From Martelella radicis (GTDB lineage Bacteria; Pseudomonadota; Alphaproteobacteria; Rhizobiales; Rhizobiaceae), in the NCBI RefSeq assembly GCF_014196625.1, contig NZ_JACIDZ010000002.1:1-64000 (forward strand): a DNA stretch of 64,000 bases, in the 5' to 3' direction. How positions within the stretch are numbered: the first letter of the stretch is position 1; each line of letters begins with the position of its first letter. Below, in pieces: positions 21,301-29,843 of this stretch. A program made the position numbers and the translations under genes. Below the pieces are notes generated by a model. It was not told the origin of the DNA and made no database searches. It saw only the letters and a list, made by a program, of their open reading frames with translations.

Positions 21301-22137
21301 TTACCCCTTGATCCCGGCATTGGCGACGCCTTCGACGAAGAAGCGCTGCAGCGCCAGGAAGACGGCGAGGACGGGAATGATGGCAACCACCGAGGCGGCC
21401 ATGATCAGGCCGTATTCGGCCGAATATTGCGAGATGAACATGCGAAGGCCGATCTGGATGGTCTTCAGGTCGGTCTTGGTCAGGTAGATCATCGGACCGA
21501 GGAAGTCGTTCCAGGCGAAGACGAAGGTGAAGATCGTCAGCGTCGACAGCGCCGGCTTCGACAGCGGCAGCATGATCTTCCACCAGATCTGGTATTCATT
21601 CATGCCGTCAACGCGGGCCGCCTCGCAGAGTTCGTCCGGGATCGACATGTAGAACTGTTTCATCAGGAACACGCCGAAGGCGGTGAAGGCCTGCAGCGCG
21701 ATCAGCGCCCAGTGGGTGTTATAAAGCCCGAACTCCCGCATCAGGATGAACTGCGGCACCATGTAGACCTGCCAGGGCATGGCGATGGTGGCGATGTAGC
21801 CGAGGAACAGCACGTCGCGATAGGGAAATTTCAGCTTGGCGAAGGCATAGGCCGCAAAGGACGAGGTGAAAAGCTGCAGCAGCGTCACCATGATCGTGAT
21901 CTTGGCCGTATTGAAGACGAAGAGACCGAGCGGAATCTTGGTCCAAATCTGCACATAGTTCGACCAGCGCGGATTTTCCGGGATCCAGTGGATCGGGAAT
22001 TCGAACACCTCGCGGTTGAACTTCAGCGACGCCGAGAGCATCCACGCGAATGGCAGCAGCATGATGATCGTGATGACGATGATCAGCGCGTAGAGGGCGA
22101 TCGTGGAGAGTTTGATCTTGCGACCGAAAATTTGCAT
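21301..22137 (-). CDS. Carbohydrate ABC transporter permease (MalG-like)
   Basis: A 278-residue inner-membrane protein with six hydrophobic segments. The EAA loop that contacts the ATPase reads EAARVDGMNEYQIWWKIMLP near residue 180. The family-typical WMLSASLK follows the first helix. GGGG lies upstream of the ATG at 22137. It is the second gene of the operon, 13 bp after the first permease, and forms the channel with it. Confidence 0.94.
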   Translation of the reverse strand: MQIFGRKIKLSTIALYALIIVITIIMLLPFAWMLSASLKFNREVFEFPIHWIPENPRWSNYVQIWTKIPLGLFVFNTAKITIMVTLLQLFTSSFAAYAFAKLKFPYRDVLFLGYIATIAMPWQVYMVPQFILMREFGLYNTHWALIALQAFTAFGVFLMKQFYMSIPDELCEAARVDGMNEYQIWWKIMLPLSKPALSTLTIFTFVFAWNDFLGPMIYLTKTDLKTIQIGLRMFISQYSAEYGLIMAASVVAIIPVLAVFLALQRFFVEGVANAGIKG

Positions 22138-22150
22138 CTGACCCTTCCCC

Positions 22151-23092
22151 TTAATCGAGACTGCGCGAATAGCGGAACTGGATCAGCGTGACGGCCAGAA
22201 CCAGGACGAAGAGGACAAGGGCGACCATGCTCGAATAGCCGAGATCCCAGGAGATGAAGGCCTCGTTGTAGATGTGGTAGACCAGCACCAGCGTCGAGGT
22301 TCCGGGTCCGCCCTGCGTGATCATGTAGACCTGGTCGAACACCTTGAAGGAGTTGATGGTCAGCATGACCGAGACAAAGAAGGTGGTCGGCGCCAACTGC
22401 GGCAGCGTCACGTTCCAGAATTTCTGCCAGGCGTTCGCCCCGTCGAGATCGGCCGCCTCGTAGAGTTCGCGGTTCACGCCCTGAAGGCCGGCCAGATAGA
22501 TCACCATGAAATAGCCGGCCTGCTTCCAGATGCCGAACAGGATGATGGTGACCATCGCCCAGTCCTTGTCGGCGGCCCAGCCGGGTAGGTTCTTGGGATC
22601 AATGCCCATCGTGTAGAGGATCATGTTAACCGGACCCATTTCCGGGTTGAACAGCATGTTCCAGACGACGGCGGCGGCCACCAGCGAGGCGACATAGGGA
22701 AAGAACATCGCGGCGCGGAAGAAATCGCGCCCGAAGATCTTCTTGTTCAAGAGCATGGCAAGGCCGAGCGAGCAGGCCATGGTCAGCGGCACGGAAAACA
22801 CCGTGTAGATGATCGTGTTCCAGAAGGCAGCCTGGAAGGCCCTGTCGCGGAAAAGCTCGAAGAAATTGGCAAGACCGGCAAACTCGATCGGGTTCGATCC
22901 ATCCCAGTGCATGAAGGCAAGGGCGAAGGCGAAGATGATCGGACCGAGTGTAAAGACGGCAAAACCGAGGAAGTTCGGCGCGATGAAGGAGAAGGCGACG
23001 AGGTTTGCCCGCCGCTTCTGCTGACGCTTTGTCAGCACACGGCGCTTCGTCCTCTTCTCCCCGGTCGCTAGTCCTAAGCCGGTGGCAGCCAC
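22151..23092 (-). CDS. Carbohydrate ABC transporter permease (MalF/UgpA-like)
   Basis: A 313-residue inner-membrane protein with a basic N-terminal tail (about residues 12-30) and six membrane segments. The EAA loop is EAADLDGANAWQKFWNVTLP near residue 210, followed by LAPTTFFVSVMLTINSFKVF. The start is a GTG at 23092 with GGGAGG 5 bp upstream. It is the first gene of the minus-strand operon permease-permease-GH88-ATPase-DUF624-binding protein, and its promoter must lie in the 300 bp shared with the divergent lyase gene. Confidence 0.93.
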   Translation of the reverse strand: MAATGLGLATGEKRTKRRVLTKRQQKRRANLVAFSFIAPNFLGFAVFTLGPIIFAFALAFMHWDGSNPIEFAGLANFFELFRDRAFQAAFWNTIIYTVFSVPLTMACSLGLAMLLNKKIFGRDFFRAAMFFPYVASLVAAAVVWNMLFNPEMGPVNMILYTMGIDPKNLPGWAADKDWAMVTIILFGIWKQAGYFMVIYLAGLQGVNRELYEAADLDGANAWQKFWNVTLPQLAPTTFFVSVMLTINSFKVFDQVYMITQGGPGTSTLVLVYHIYNEAFISWDLGYSSMVALVLFVLVLAVTLIQFRYSRSLD

Positions 23093-23394
23093 GTGATCCT
23101 CCCATCCTGCGGACCGCCGCAGGGCGACAGACCGGGAAAGCCTTTTACGGACGCCATGGCGGACGTCCGTGATTTTGGCTCATCCTATCGTCGGAAAACA
23201 TATAATACAAGTAGCCAAAAATGTATTTTTCTGACTAAAACTTATCCGACATATGTGCTAGAGCATAGCGAAATCCATGCCTCCCTCCGTAGACAGAGGG
23301 CCTCGCGGCCCGAGGGCAGGCACGGAAAAAGAACAAGTTCATGCCGCGCCGTCACCCGTCCGCACACGGGACCGGCCGGATACGGGAGGACGGA
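23093..23394. promoter_or_regulatory. Divergent control region of the uronide locus
   Basis: About 300 bp between the ABC operon and the lyase gene. TATAATACAA (23201-23210) reads TTGTATTATA on the other strand, the half-site shape used by FadR-type GntR regulators of uronate genes (TTGTATNATACAA-like). A similar TTGTATGATA lies in front of the nearby GntR gene. Promoter elements for either direction cannot be assigned with confidence. Confidence 0.45.
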
Positions 23395-25185
23395 ATGTTT
23401 CGCGAGCGCCTTCAGGCCCTGCCAGATGCCTTCGAGCCTTTTTCGCCGGGCTGGCCTGCCGCCGACCGTGACAAATGGTCATCCCTGCCAGAGGAATACG
23501 CCGCCCGGCTGACCAAGGCCGCCGAAAACTGCCCCGCCGCATGGCCGGCGCTTTCCGCGAACGCCTATCTCGCCTTTTCCCGCAATGGCGACCGCATCGG
23601 CTACGAGACTCCCTACATGCAGCGCCGGCGCATGCTGAACGCGCTGGCGCTCGGCGAGTGCATTGCCGGCGACGGGCGTTATCTCGACCGGATCATCGAC
23701 GGCGCGATGCTGATTGCCGAGGAGAGCGGCTGGCAGCTGCCGGCCCACAATGTCTATATCCGCGACGCGAAGGTTCTGCCGCTGCCCGATCCGCGTCGCC
23801 CGGTCGTCGACCTTTTCGCGGCGGAAACCGGCGCCGAGCTTGCCGTGCTTACGAGCCTGTTCGAAGCGGAATTGAACGCAGTGACGCCCATGATCGTGGC
23901 CCGGCTTGACTGCGAGGTCAGCCGCCGCGTCATCCGCCCCTACCTGGAAGAGCATTTCTGGTGGATGGGCCGGGGCGAAGAACCGATGAACAACTGGACG
24001 GCTTGGTGCACGCAGAATGTGTTGCTGGCCGCCTTCTCCCGCCCCTTCGATCATCAGACGCGCCTGAGCGTGGTCCAGAAAGCCGCCGCCAGTCTCGATT
24101 TCTTCCTCAAGGACTACGGCGATGACGGGGCCTGCGAGGAGGGCGTGCTCTACTATCGCCATGCCGGGCTCTGCCTGTTCAACGCCCTCAATATCCTCGC
24201 CACGGTCGCGCCCGACGCCTTTGCCCCGCTCTTTCGCGAACAGAAGATCCGCAACATGGCGGAATTCATCGCATCCATGCATGTCGGCGACGACCGCTAT
24301 TTCAATTTCGCCGATTCCTCTGCGCGGGCGGGCTTTTGCGGCGCGCGCGAATATCTCTTCGGCAAGGCCGTCGGCTCGACCCTGCTTGCCGATTTCGCCG
24401 CCGCCGACTGGAAGGCTTCGCCCGAGCCCGACGCCCCGGAAGAGATCAACCTGTTCTACCGCCTCCAGGGCGCGATGACCGCCTCGGAACTGGCCGCGCA
24501 TCAGGCGCCGCGTCCGACGCCCGAAGACTGTTTCTTCCCGAGCATCGGGCTGATGGTGGCGCGCAACGAACGCTATGCGCTTGCGGTGAAGGCCGGCGAC
24601 AACGGTGACAGTCACAATCACAACGATACCGGCAGTTTCACGCTCTACAAGGACGGAAAACCCTTCCTTATCGATGTCGGCGTGGAGACTTATACCGCTA
24701 GGACCTTCTCCCCCCGCCGCTATGAAATCTGGACCATGCAGTCCGCCTATCACAACCTGCCAAGCTTCGGCGGGGTGATGCAGCAGGACGGAGAAACCTT
24801 TGCGGCACGCGACGTCAGGGTTTCGCTTTCAAACGAAGCCGCACGCATCTCCATGGACCTGGCCGGGGCCTACCCTAGGGAGGCGGGTGTGAAAACCTAC
24901 TGTCGCACGGTGACCTTCACCAAGGACCGGGGCATCGACATCACGGACATATGCGACGCGGAAAAGCCCGCCACGCTCTCGCTGATGGTCGCGATAAAAC
25001 CCGAGCTCGTCGAAGGACGGATCACCCTCGCCGGTCTCGGAGAGATCGCCGTCGAAGGCGGCGGCATGCCTGAAGTCGAGGCCATCGCCATCACCGATCA
25101 GCGCCTGAGAGCCGCCTGGCCCGACACGCTCTATCGCATACAAATACCCCTGGGCGCAAAGACGCTCAGGCTTCTCATCAACTGA
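23395..25185 (+). CDS. Heparinase II/III family polysaccharide lyase-like protein
   Basis: A 596-residue protein with an N-terminal alpha/alpha toroid and a C-terminal beta-sheet domain. Family landmarks are NNWTAWCTQN (near residue 200), CEEGVLYYRHAG, and the Hepar_II_III block SHNHNDTGSFTLYKDGKPFL (near 405) followed by DVGVETYT. Enzymes of this fold cleave uronic-acid-containing chains by beta elimination; which chain is not clear. No signal peptide, so it acts inside the cell. GGGAGG lies upstream of the ATG at 23395; the earlier in-frame ATG at 23341 has no such site. Divergent from the GH88/ABC operon, which would handle its unsaturated product. Confidence 0.88.
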   Translation: MFRERLQALPDAFEPFSPGWPAADRDKWSSLPEEYAARLTKAAENCPAAWPALSANAYLAFSRNGDRIGYETPYMQRRRMLNALALGECIAGDGRYLDRIIDGAMLIAEESGWQLPAHNVYIRDAKVLPLPDPRRPVVDLFAAETGAELAVLTSLFEAELNAVTPMIVARLDCEVSRRVIRPYLEEHFWWMGRGEEPMNNWTAWCTQNVLLAAFSRPFDHQTRLSVVQKAAASLDFFLKDYGDDGACEEGVLYYRHAGLCLFNALNILATVAPDAFAPLFREQKIRNMAEFIASMHVGDDRYFNFADSSARAGFCGAREYLFGKAVGSTLLADFAAADWKASPEPDAPEEINLFYRLQGAMTASELAAHQAPRPTPEDCFFPSIGLMVARNERYALAVKAGDNGDSHNHNDTGSFTLYKDGKPFLIDVGVETYTARTFSPRRYEIWTMQSAYHNLPSFGGVMQQDGETFAARDVRVSLSNEAARISMDLAGAYPREAGVKTYCRTVTFTKDRGIDITDICDAEKPATLSLMVAIKPELVEGRITLAGLGEIAVEGGGMPEVEAIAITDQRLRAAWPDTLYRIQIPLGAKTLRLLIN

Positions 25186-25197
25186 CGGGAGACACCC

Positions 25198-25992
25198 ATG
25201 GAGATCACGCTTTCCGTTCTGGACAAGGCCGGCGAGGTGCGCGCCCGCAAGACCGGAACCGAGGCCGTTTCACTGTTTTTCAGGGAGCGCTATGAAGCCG
25301 GCGACCGCATCACCATCGAGACAGACAGCCCCGGACGCTTCGTGACGCTTGCAATCGACAGCGCGCTCGCGCCGGCGATCATACTGCTGAGGGAAGGGAG
25401 CTTCAGCTTTCCCGTCCCCTTCGGCGACGCGAAAACCATCTACGCGCCGACGGCTTTCGCGGGCGACGGCCACAGAATTTCGGCGCATGCCACGGGCGCG
25501 GACGCGCTTTCCGGCATCCGCAACCTGGCGCTCAACCCCGCCGATCACGGGAAAAGCCGCGCGACCTACCCGCATGCCTTCGCCAGCGTCGAGACCCGCG
25601 GCGAGGCGGCCTTTGCCGCGCGCAATGCCATCGACGGCGAGATCGCCAGCGACGACCACGGCTTCTGGCCCTATACAAGCTGGGGCATCAATTGCGATCC
25701 GGAAGCAACAATGACCGTTGATTTCGGCCGCAAGGTCATCGCCCAATCGGTGGTGCTCTATACCAGAGCCGATTTCCCGCATGACGCCTGGTGGACCTCG
25801 GCGCGACTCGCCTTCAGCGACGGACATTCAATCGACGTGCCGCTTGAAAAGACCGGAGCGGCGCAGCGCCTCGCCTTTGACGAACGCGAGACGGAATGGG
25901 TGCGGCTTGAAAAGCTGGTGAAGGCCGACGACCCCTCCCCCTTTCCGGCGCTGACCCAGATCGAGGTCTGGGGCCGGGAGGCGAAAGCCTGA
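25198..25992 (+). CDS. Unrecognised protein with a possible F5/8 type C-like domain
   Basis: A 264-residue soluble protein, 12 bp after the lyase gene and clearly co-transcribed. Residues 1-100 look like a beta-rich domain (ERYEAGDRITIETDSPGRFV). Residues 110-262 resemble a discoidin/F5-8 fold: NLALNPADHGKSRATYPHAF, ARNAIDGE, a Trp-rich stretch HGFWPYTSWGIN, then MTVDFGRKV and a closing TQIEVWG strand. Such domains bind sugars. With no signal peptide it would work in the cytoplasm, which is odd for a carbohydrate-binding module. It could be a substrate-handling partner of the lyase. I cannot name a function. Confidence 0.75.
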   Translation: MEITLSVLDKAGEVRARKTGTEAVSLFFRERYEAGDRITIETDSPGRFVTLAIDSALAPAIILLREGSFSFPVPFGDAKTIYAPTAFAGDGHRISAHATGADALSGIRNLALNPADHGKSRATYPHAFASVETRGEAAFAARNAIDGEIASDDHGFWPYTSWGINCDPEATMTVDFGRKVIAQSVVLYTRADFPHDAWWTSARLAFSDGHSIDVPLEKTGAAQRLAFDERETEWVRLEKLVKADDPSPFPALTQIEVWGREAKA

Positions 25993-26026
25993 CCGCCCCT
26001 TCCACTCGTCTTTCCCCAAGGCAGTG

Positions 26027-26059
26027 TTGTATTGCATTTTGCCTTAACTTATCATACAA
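26027..26059. promoter_or_regulatory. Putative GntR/FadR-type operator
   Basis: TTGTAT (26027-26032) and ATACAA (26054-26059) form an inverted pair about 115 bp before the GntR gene. The right arm reads TTGTATGATA on the minus strand, close to the site upstream of the lyase gene. That suggests autoregulation of the GntR protein and shared control of the uronide genes. Confidence 0.45.
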
Positions 26060-26174
26060 TTTCTGACGAAAGGGCCGATTCCGTCCTCGACGAGCTTGGC
26101 CTCACAACCGAGAGACCGCCGGTCCGGTCCAGAGGGCGCGATTTTGAACGGCCCTGTCTCAAAGGGGATGAACT

Positions 26175-26936
26175 TTGGCAACGCAAACCGCCGCCCGGAA
26201 CGGAACTCTGGTCCACAAGGTCAGCGAAGCCTTGCGGAAATCCATTCTTGACGGCGCGTTCCAGCCCGGAGACAAGTTGCCGAGCGAGGCCCGGCTAACA
26301 CAGGAGCACGGCGTTTCGCGCACTGTCGTGCGCGAGGCGGTGGCCGCGCTCAGATCCGACGGGCTTGTCGAGCCGCGCCAGGGCGCGGGCGTGTTCGTGC
26401 TCGATCCGATCTCCTTTGCCTTCAAGCGCACCAATCCGATGGTCGATTCGGAGCGGATCTATACTTCTCTGGAAATCCTCGAGGCCCGCACTCCGCTGGA
26501 GATCGAGGCCGCAGGCCTTGCCGCGCTCAGGCGCTCTCCTGCGCAGGAGGAGGAAATCTTCGAGCAGCATGCCGCTGGCATTGCCGGGCGCAACGACGGC
26601 AAGGCCTGGAGCGAGGCCGATATCGGCCTGCATCTCGCCATCGCCAAGGCCACCAACAATCCGCTTTTCGCGACGTTCCTGGAAATGCAGGGCAAGGCGA
26701 TCATTCCCCAGACGGGCCAGGTGATCGAAACCGACGAGGGCGGCGAAGTCGCCTACCGAAACCTGCTGATCAAGGAACATGAACGGATCATCTTCGCCAT
26801 TTCCAGCGGCGACGAGCAGGGCGCGCGCGATGCGATGCGCGAACACCTGAAAGGCAGCCTCGGGCGCTACCGCAATCTTCTGCGGGAAGAGCGGGTGCGC
26901 CACATGGCAAGGCTCCAGCAGGACAGCGAAGCCTGA
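26175..26936 (+). CDS. GntR family regulator, FadR/FCD subfamily
   Basis: A 253-residue repressor. A winged helix occupies about residues 12-80 (GAFQPGDKLPSEARLTQEHG, then VSRTVVREAVAALRSDGLVE). The all-helical FCD ligand domain follows, with metal/ligand residues such as D in EADIGLHLAIAKATNN and H in LIKEHERIIFAI. Members of this group often sense hexuronates, which fits the surrounding uronide genes. The start is a TTG at 26175 with GGGG 8 bp upstream; the ATG at 26168 is out of frame. Confidence 0.9.
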   Translation: MATQTAARNGTLVHKVSEALRKSILDGAFQPGDKLPSEARLTQEHGVSRTVVREAVAALRSDGLVEPRQGAGVFVLDPISFAFKRTNPMVDSERIYTSLEILEARTPLEIEAAGLAALRRSPAQEEEIFEQHAAGIAGRNDGKAWSEADIGLHLAIAKATNNPLFATFLEMQGKAIIPQTGQVIETDEGGEVAYRNLLIKEHERIIFAISSGDEQGARDAMREHLKGSLGRYRNLLREERVRHMARLQQDSEA

Positions 26937-27008
26937 AGAGCTTCAGCCGGGCAAGAGCGCCGGCGGCCGAAGGATGCCGATCGCCCCCTCAAAGCCCGGA
27001 TAGAAACC

Positions 27009-28889
27009 TCAGACCGTCACGCCGTTTTCCGCGCAGAATGCCCTGACCATCTCCGGCACATCGACCGGCGGCAGGGTCTTCAGATGGCGGGTAGCGCCGA
27101 AGGCTGCGGTAGCGATGAAATGCTCGCCAGCCGGCAACTCGCCGAACAGCCGCGGGTAAAGCGTTCTCGGAAAGCGAATGTTGGTATTGGGCGCCGCGCG
27201 GATGATCTCGCCTTCTCGCGCGCCGGAAAGATCGGCTAGCGCGCTGGTGTGCGTCGGCGTCGCGATTGATGCCTGGCCGGCGGAAGCGGAAAGCCCCCCG
27301 GCAAAGGCCGGATCACGCTCGCCGGTGCGGTCAACGGCAAATCCGCTTTCGCTGACGAACAGCCGGTCCTCGGTTCTGATGCGATGCAGGCGAATATGCC
27401 AGCCTTCGCCAGCGAAATCCAGCCAGCTATCGATCCGCAACCGGTCGTCCGGCTGCCATGCGCCCCAGACCATGCCGCGGTCGACGCCCTCTTCGGTGAT
27501 CACCGCGCGCGGGATATAGTTCAGCCCGTCGCGCGAGATGGAAAGACCGCAATCGACCGCGCTGCGGTCGGGATGATCCGGCAGGGTCACATCGCACTTC
27601 ACCGAAAACCCGAAGGCGGAGGAATAGGCAAAACGGGCGTATTTGGCGTCATGGGCGCGATGTTCCCGCCCGTCCTGCCCGCCCGTCAGCATCACGGCGT
27701 CGCCCGGCCCGCGCCTCAGAATAAAACCGGCCGCCGGCGAAAATACGCGCCCGCCGGGCAGCGCTTCCGGCGGCTCTTCCTCCGCCGCCCAGAACGGATG
27801 GTCCTCATCGAGCGCCAGAACAAGGAATGTCTTGAGCGCCCAGTAGGGCGAGCCCGGCGCGTTGTAGGATTCAGACATCAGGAGGTTGGGATAGGCATAG
27901 CCGATGGTCATCACGCCGTCCCGATCGGCAATCGGCATTTCCGACCACCAGCGAAGATGCCGCAGGAGCAGACCCTTTATTCGGCTCCAAGGCAGCACCT
28001 CCTCATCGGCAAAGGCGCAGGCCGCCCAGAAGGCGCCTTCGGCGAAACGGTAGGTCAGCGAGCGGCCATAGGGCACGGCCGAGCCATCATCGGCAAACCA
28101 GTGCTGGAAGTCCCCTGCGAACGCCCGCGCGCGCTCCCGGTAGCGCCCGGCATGGTCGGGAAAGATATCGCCGGCATATTTGGCGACCATCAAACCGTAG
28201 AAATGTAGCGCCATCGGCAGGTAGTAATCGCGGTGCCCCCATTTGCCGTCCCGGTAATAGCCATCTCCGAGATAATAGGTCTCGATGCGGTCGAGCGCGG
28301 CGCGCACCGCATCCTCAGACCACTGGCGGCCGACATTCCTCAGACCGAGATTGACGAGAACGCGGAAAAACAACCAGTTATTGTCCGGCACGTCGCGTTC
28401 ATTGATCTTCAGCAGCCACCGTTCGGCCTTGTCCTTGGCAGGCTCGGACATCGGACGCCAGAAATCCTCGGGTGCGACGAGCAGCGCAAGAGCGATGCCT
28501 GCGGTTTCGACCAGGCGCTGGTCAAAATCGGCGGGCTCACCCCAGAACTCCTCGTGGTTGACGTCCATCCCATGGGAAAACCCTTCGACGAAGCGCCAGC
28601 CATCCTCGAAATCAAACCCGCCGGCCACCAGCGGCACAATGCCCCAGAGCGGACGGATGAACGCCTCCATCTCAGCCGCGTCGTCGTCATAATGGGCCGA
28701 ACCGGCAGAAAGGCGCAGACGCGCGTTGCCGGGCGAATACCACGGCACGAGCGGCGCATAAAAACTGGTCATGGCGGCCTGGAGATCTGCCTTGGTCTTC
28801 AGCGGGTTGCCGGCCATGGGATTACAGCCCGCCATCCGCCGCACGAGCGGCTGGCGATCCCATCTGGAAAACGACTGTCCGGAAACCAT
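27009..28889 (-). CDS. DUF2264 family protein, probable glycoside hydrolase
   Basis: A 626-residue protein. The N-terminal two thirds form an alpha/alpha-barrel-like DUF2264 domain with PLWGIVPLVAGG, GYYRDGKWGHRDYYLPMALH and KYARFAYSSAFGFSV; a beta-sandwich follows. Some DUF2264 proteins are reported as exo-beta-glucuronidases (CAZy family GH154); I recall this from memory and cannot check it here. No signal peptide. The ATG at 28889 has GAGGAG 9 bp upstream; frames to 28937 give a longer tail. It converges on the GntR gene and, by content, belongs to the same uronide locus. Confidence 0.82.
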   Translation of the reverse strand: MVSGQSFSRWDRQPLVRRMAGCNPMAGNPLKTKADLQAAMTSFYAPLVPWYSPGNARLRLSAGSAHYDDDAAEMEAFIRPLWGIVPLVAGGFDFEDGWRFVEGFSHGMDVNHEEFWGEPADFDQRLVETAGIALALLVAPEDFWRPMSEPAKDKAERWLLKINERDVPDNNWLFFRVLVNLGLRNVGRQWSEDAVRAALDRIETYYLGDGYYRDGKWGHRDYYLPMALHFYGLMVAKYAGDIFPDHAGRYRERARAFAGDFQHWFADDGSAVPYGRSLTYRFAEGAFWAACAFADEEVLPWSRIKGLLLRHLRWWSEMPIADRDGVMTIGYAYPNLLMSESYNAPGSPYWALKTFLVLALDEDHPFWAAEEEPPEALPGGRVFSPAAGFILRRGPGDAVMLTGGQDGREHRAHDAKYARFAYSSAFGFSVKCDVTLPDHPDRSAVDCGLSISRDGLNYIPRAVITEEGVDRGMVWGAWQPDDRLRIDSWLDFAGEGWHIRLHRIRTEDRLFVSESGFAVDRTGERDPAFAGGLSASAGQASIATPTHTSALADLSGAREGEIIRAAPNTNIRFPRTLYPRLFGELPAGEHFIATAAFGATRHLKTLPPVDVPEMVRAFCAENGVTV

Positions 28890-29406
28890 GCCTCTGAACT
28901 CCTCGTATATTTCCTGCCTCATCCCTCTGGGGCACATCTACCGCGATGCAGCGACAATTAAAAGGTCGCCCCCCGAAATCCGGCCACCGCGAGCGCGCCC
29001 ACCGGCTCGGATTCCCCTGCGTGACAGGCCGCACGGCAAAGCTGGCCCTGCACGATAGACAATATTCTCAACGTAAGAAATAGCTAACTCAAACGATTTG
29101 AAACTTTCGCTCCCCGGCCTCCGCCCGAACGCGCTGCCGCGTTCCAGGTCCTGAAGCCACGCAAAAGGCCTCCTTGCACGCGTCCACGCTCCCGAACCGT
29201 CGCCCTGGTCTCTTGCTGATCGAATGGCCTGCCTCGTACGCACGCTTGGCCGTGTCCTGCGCGTGCCATCCATATTCGGTTCCGGAGCGCCAAGCGGCTG
29301 GGAGACAGGCATTCTGGTTACCAGAGGGTTACCCCGCCCTTAGGCAAATTTTAAAAGTACCGCGCTAGCTTGACGCCATAGGTTGTGAGTTTGTGTAGAG
29401 AGTACG
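28890..29406. promoter_or_regulatory. sciP upstream region with CtrA-like TTA boxes
   Basis: About 517 bp between the divergent DUF2264 and sciP genes. TTAC (29319), TTAC (29330) and TTAG (29341) are spaced exactly 11 bp apart, giving two overlapping TTAN-N7-TTAN units; CtrA binds TTAA-N7-TTAA. They lie about 65-90 bp before sciP. The match is degenerate. Short frames on the minus strand in 28900-29300 are not convincing genes. Confidence 0.4.
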
Positions 29407-29682
29407 ATGACCGAATTAGCCCGCGTTCGCGCAAAATACGTCATAGGCCCGGACGGCAGTCCGTTGACCGTGGCAGACCTGCCGCCCTCCAACACAAGAC
29501 GCTGGGTGATCCGGCGCAAGGCCGAAGTGGTCGCTGCCGTGCGCGGCGGGCTTTTGAGCCTGGAAGAGGCCTGCGAGCGCTATTGCCTGACGGTCGAGGA
29601 ATTCCTCTCCTGGCAGTCGTCGATCGATGATCACGGCCTTGCCGGTCTCCGGACGACCCGTATCCAGCAATACCGCAACTGA
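29407..29682 (+). CDS. sciP: CtrA inhibitor SciP (DUF1153)
   Basis: A 91-residue helix-turn-helix protein. In Caulobacter SciP binds CtrA at promoters and blocks transcription activation in new-born cells. The conserved core NTRRWVIRRKAEVVAAVRGG (residues 30-49), then SLEEACERYCLTVEEFLSW, is diagnostic, and the length is typical. It sits beside a fliJ-like gene and ctrA, as in other Hyphomicrobiales. It has its own strong terminator at 29733-29768. Confidence 0.95.
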   Translation: MTELARVRAKYVIGPDGSPLTVADLPPSNTRRWVIRRKAEVVAAVRGGLLSLEEACERYCLTVEEFLSWQSSIDDHGLAGLRTTRIQQYRN

Positions 29683-29732
29683 GGCGACGCGGAGGACTCG
29701 CCCCCCGGGCGTGGTTCAACCGACAAGAAGAC

Positions 29733-29768
29733 GGCGCTCTCGTCCGCAAGGACGGCAGCGCCTTTTTT
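29733..29768 (+). terminator. Rho-independent terminator of sciP
   Basis: GGCGCT (29733-29738) pairs with AGCGCC (29757-29762), with an inner GTCC/GGAC extension, and six T follow at 29763-29768. Confidence 0.85.
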
Positions 29769-29785
29769 GTTTCTGCCCCCCAAAG

Positions 29786-29814
29786 CGAAAAGCCGCACCC
29801 TTTTGGGATGCGGC
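29786..29814 (-). terminator. Terminator of the fliJ-like gene
   Basis: On the minus strand GCCGCATCC pairs with GGGTGCGGC (29792-29814, one bulge), followed by TTTTCG. It faces the sciP terminator, as expected between convergent genes. Confidence 0.75.
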
Positions 29815-29843
29815 CTTGATGCGTTCCTCGCGGCTGCGAAGGG

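Noticed and set aside
28900-29312. Short frames upstream of sciP
   Set aside because: Arg/Gly-rich translations on the minus strand without ribosome sites, in a region better explained as regulatory.
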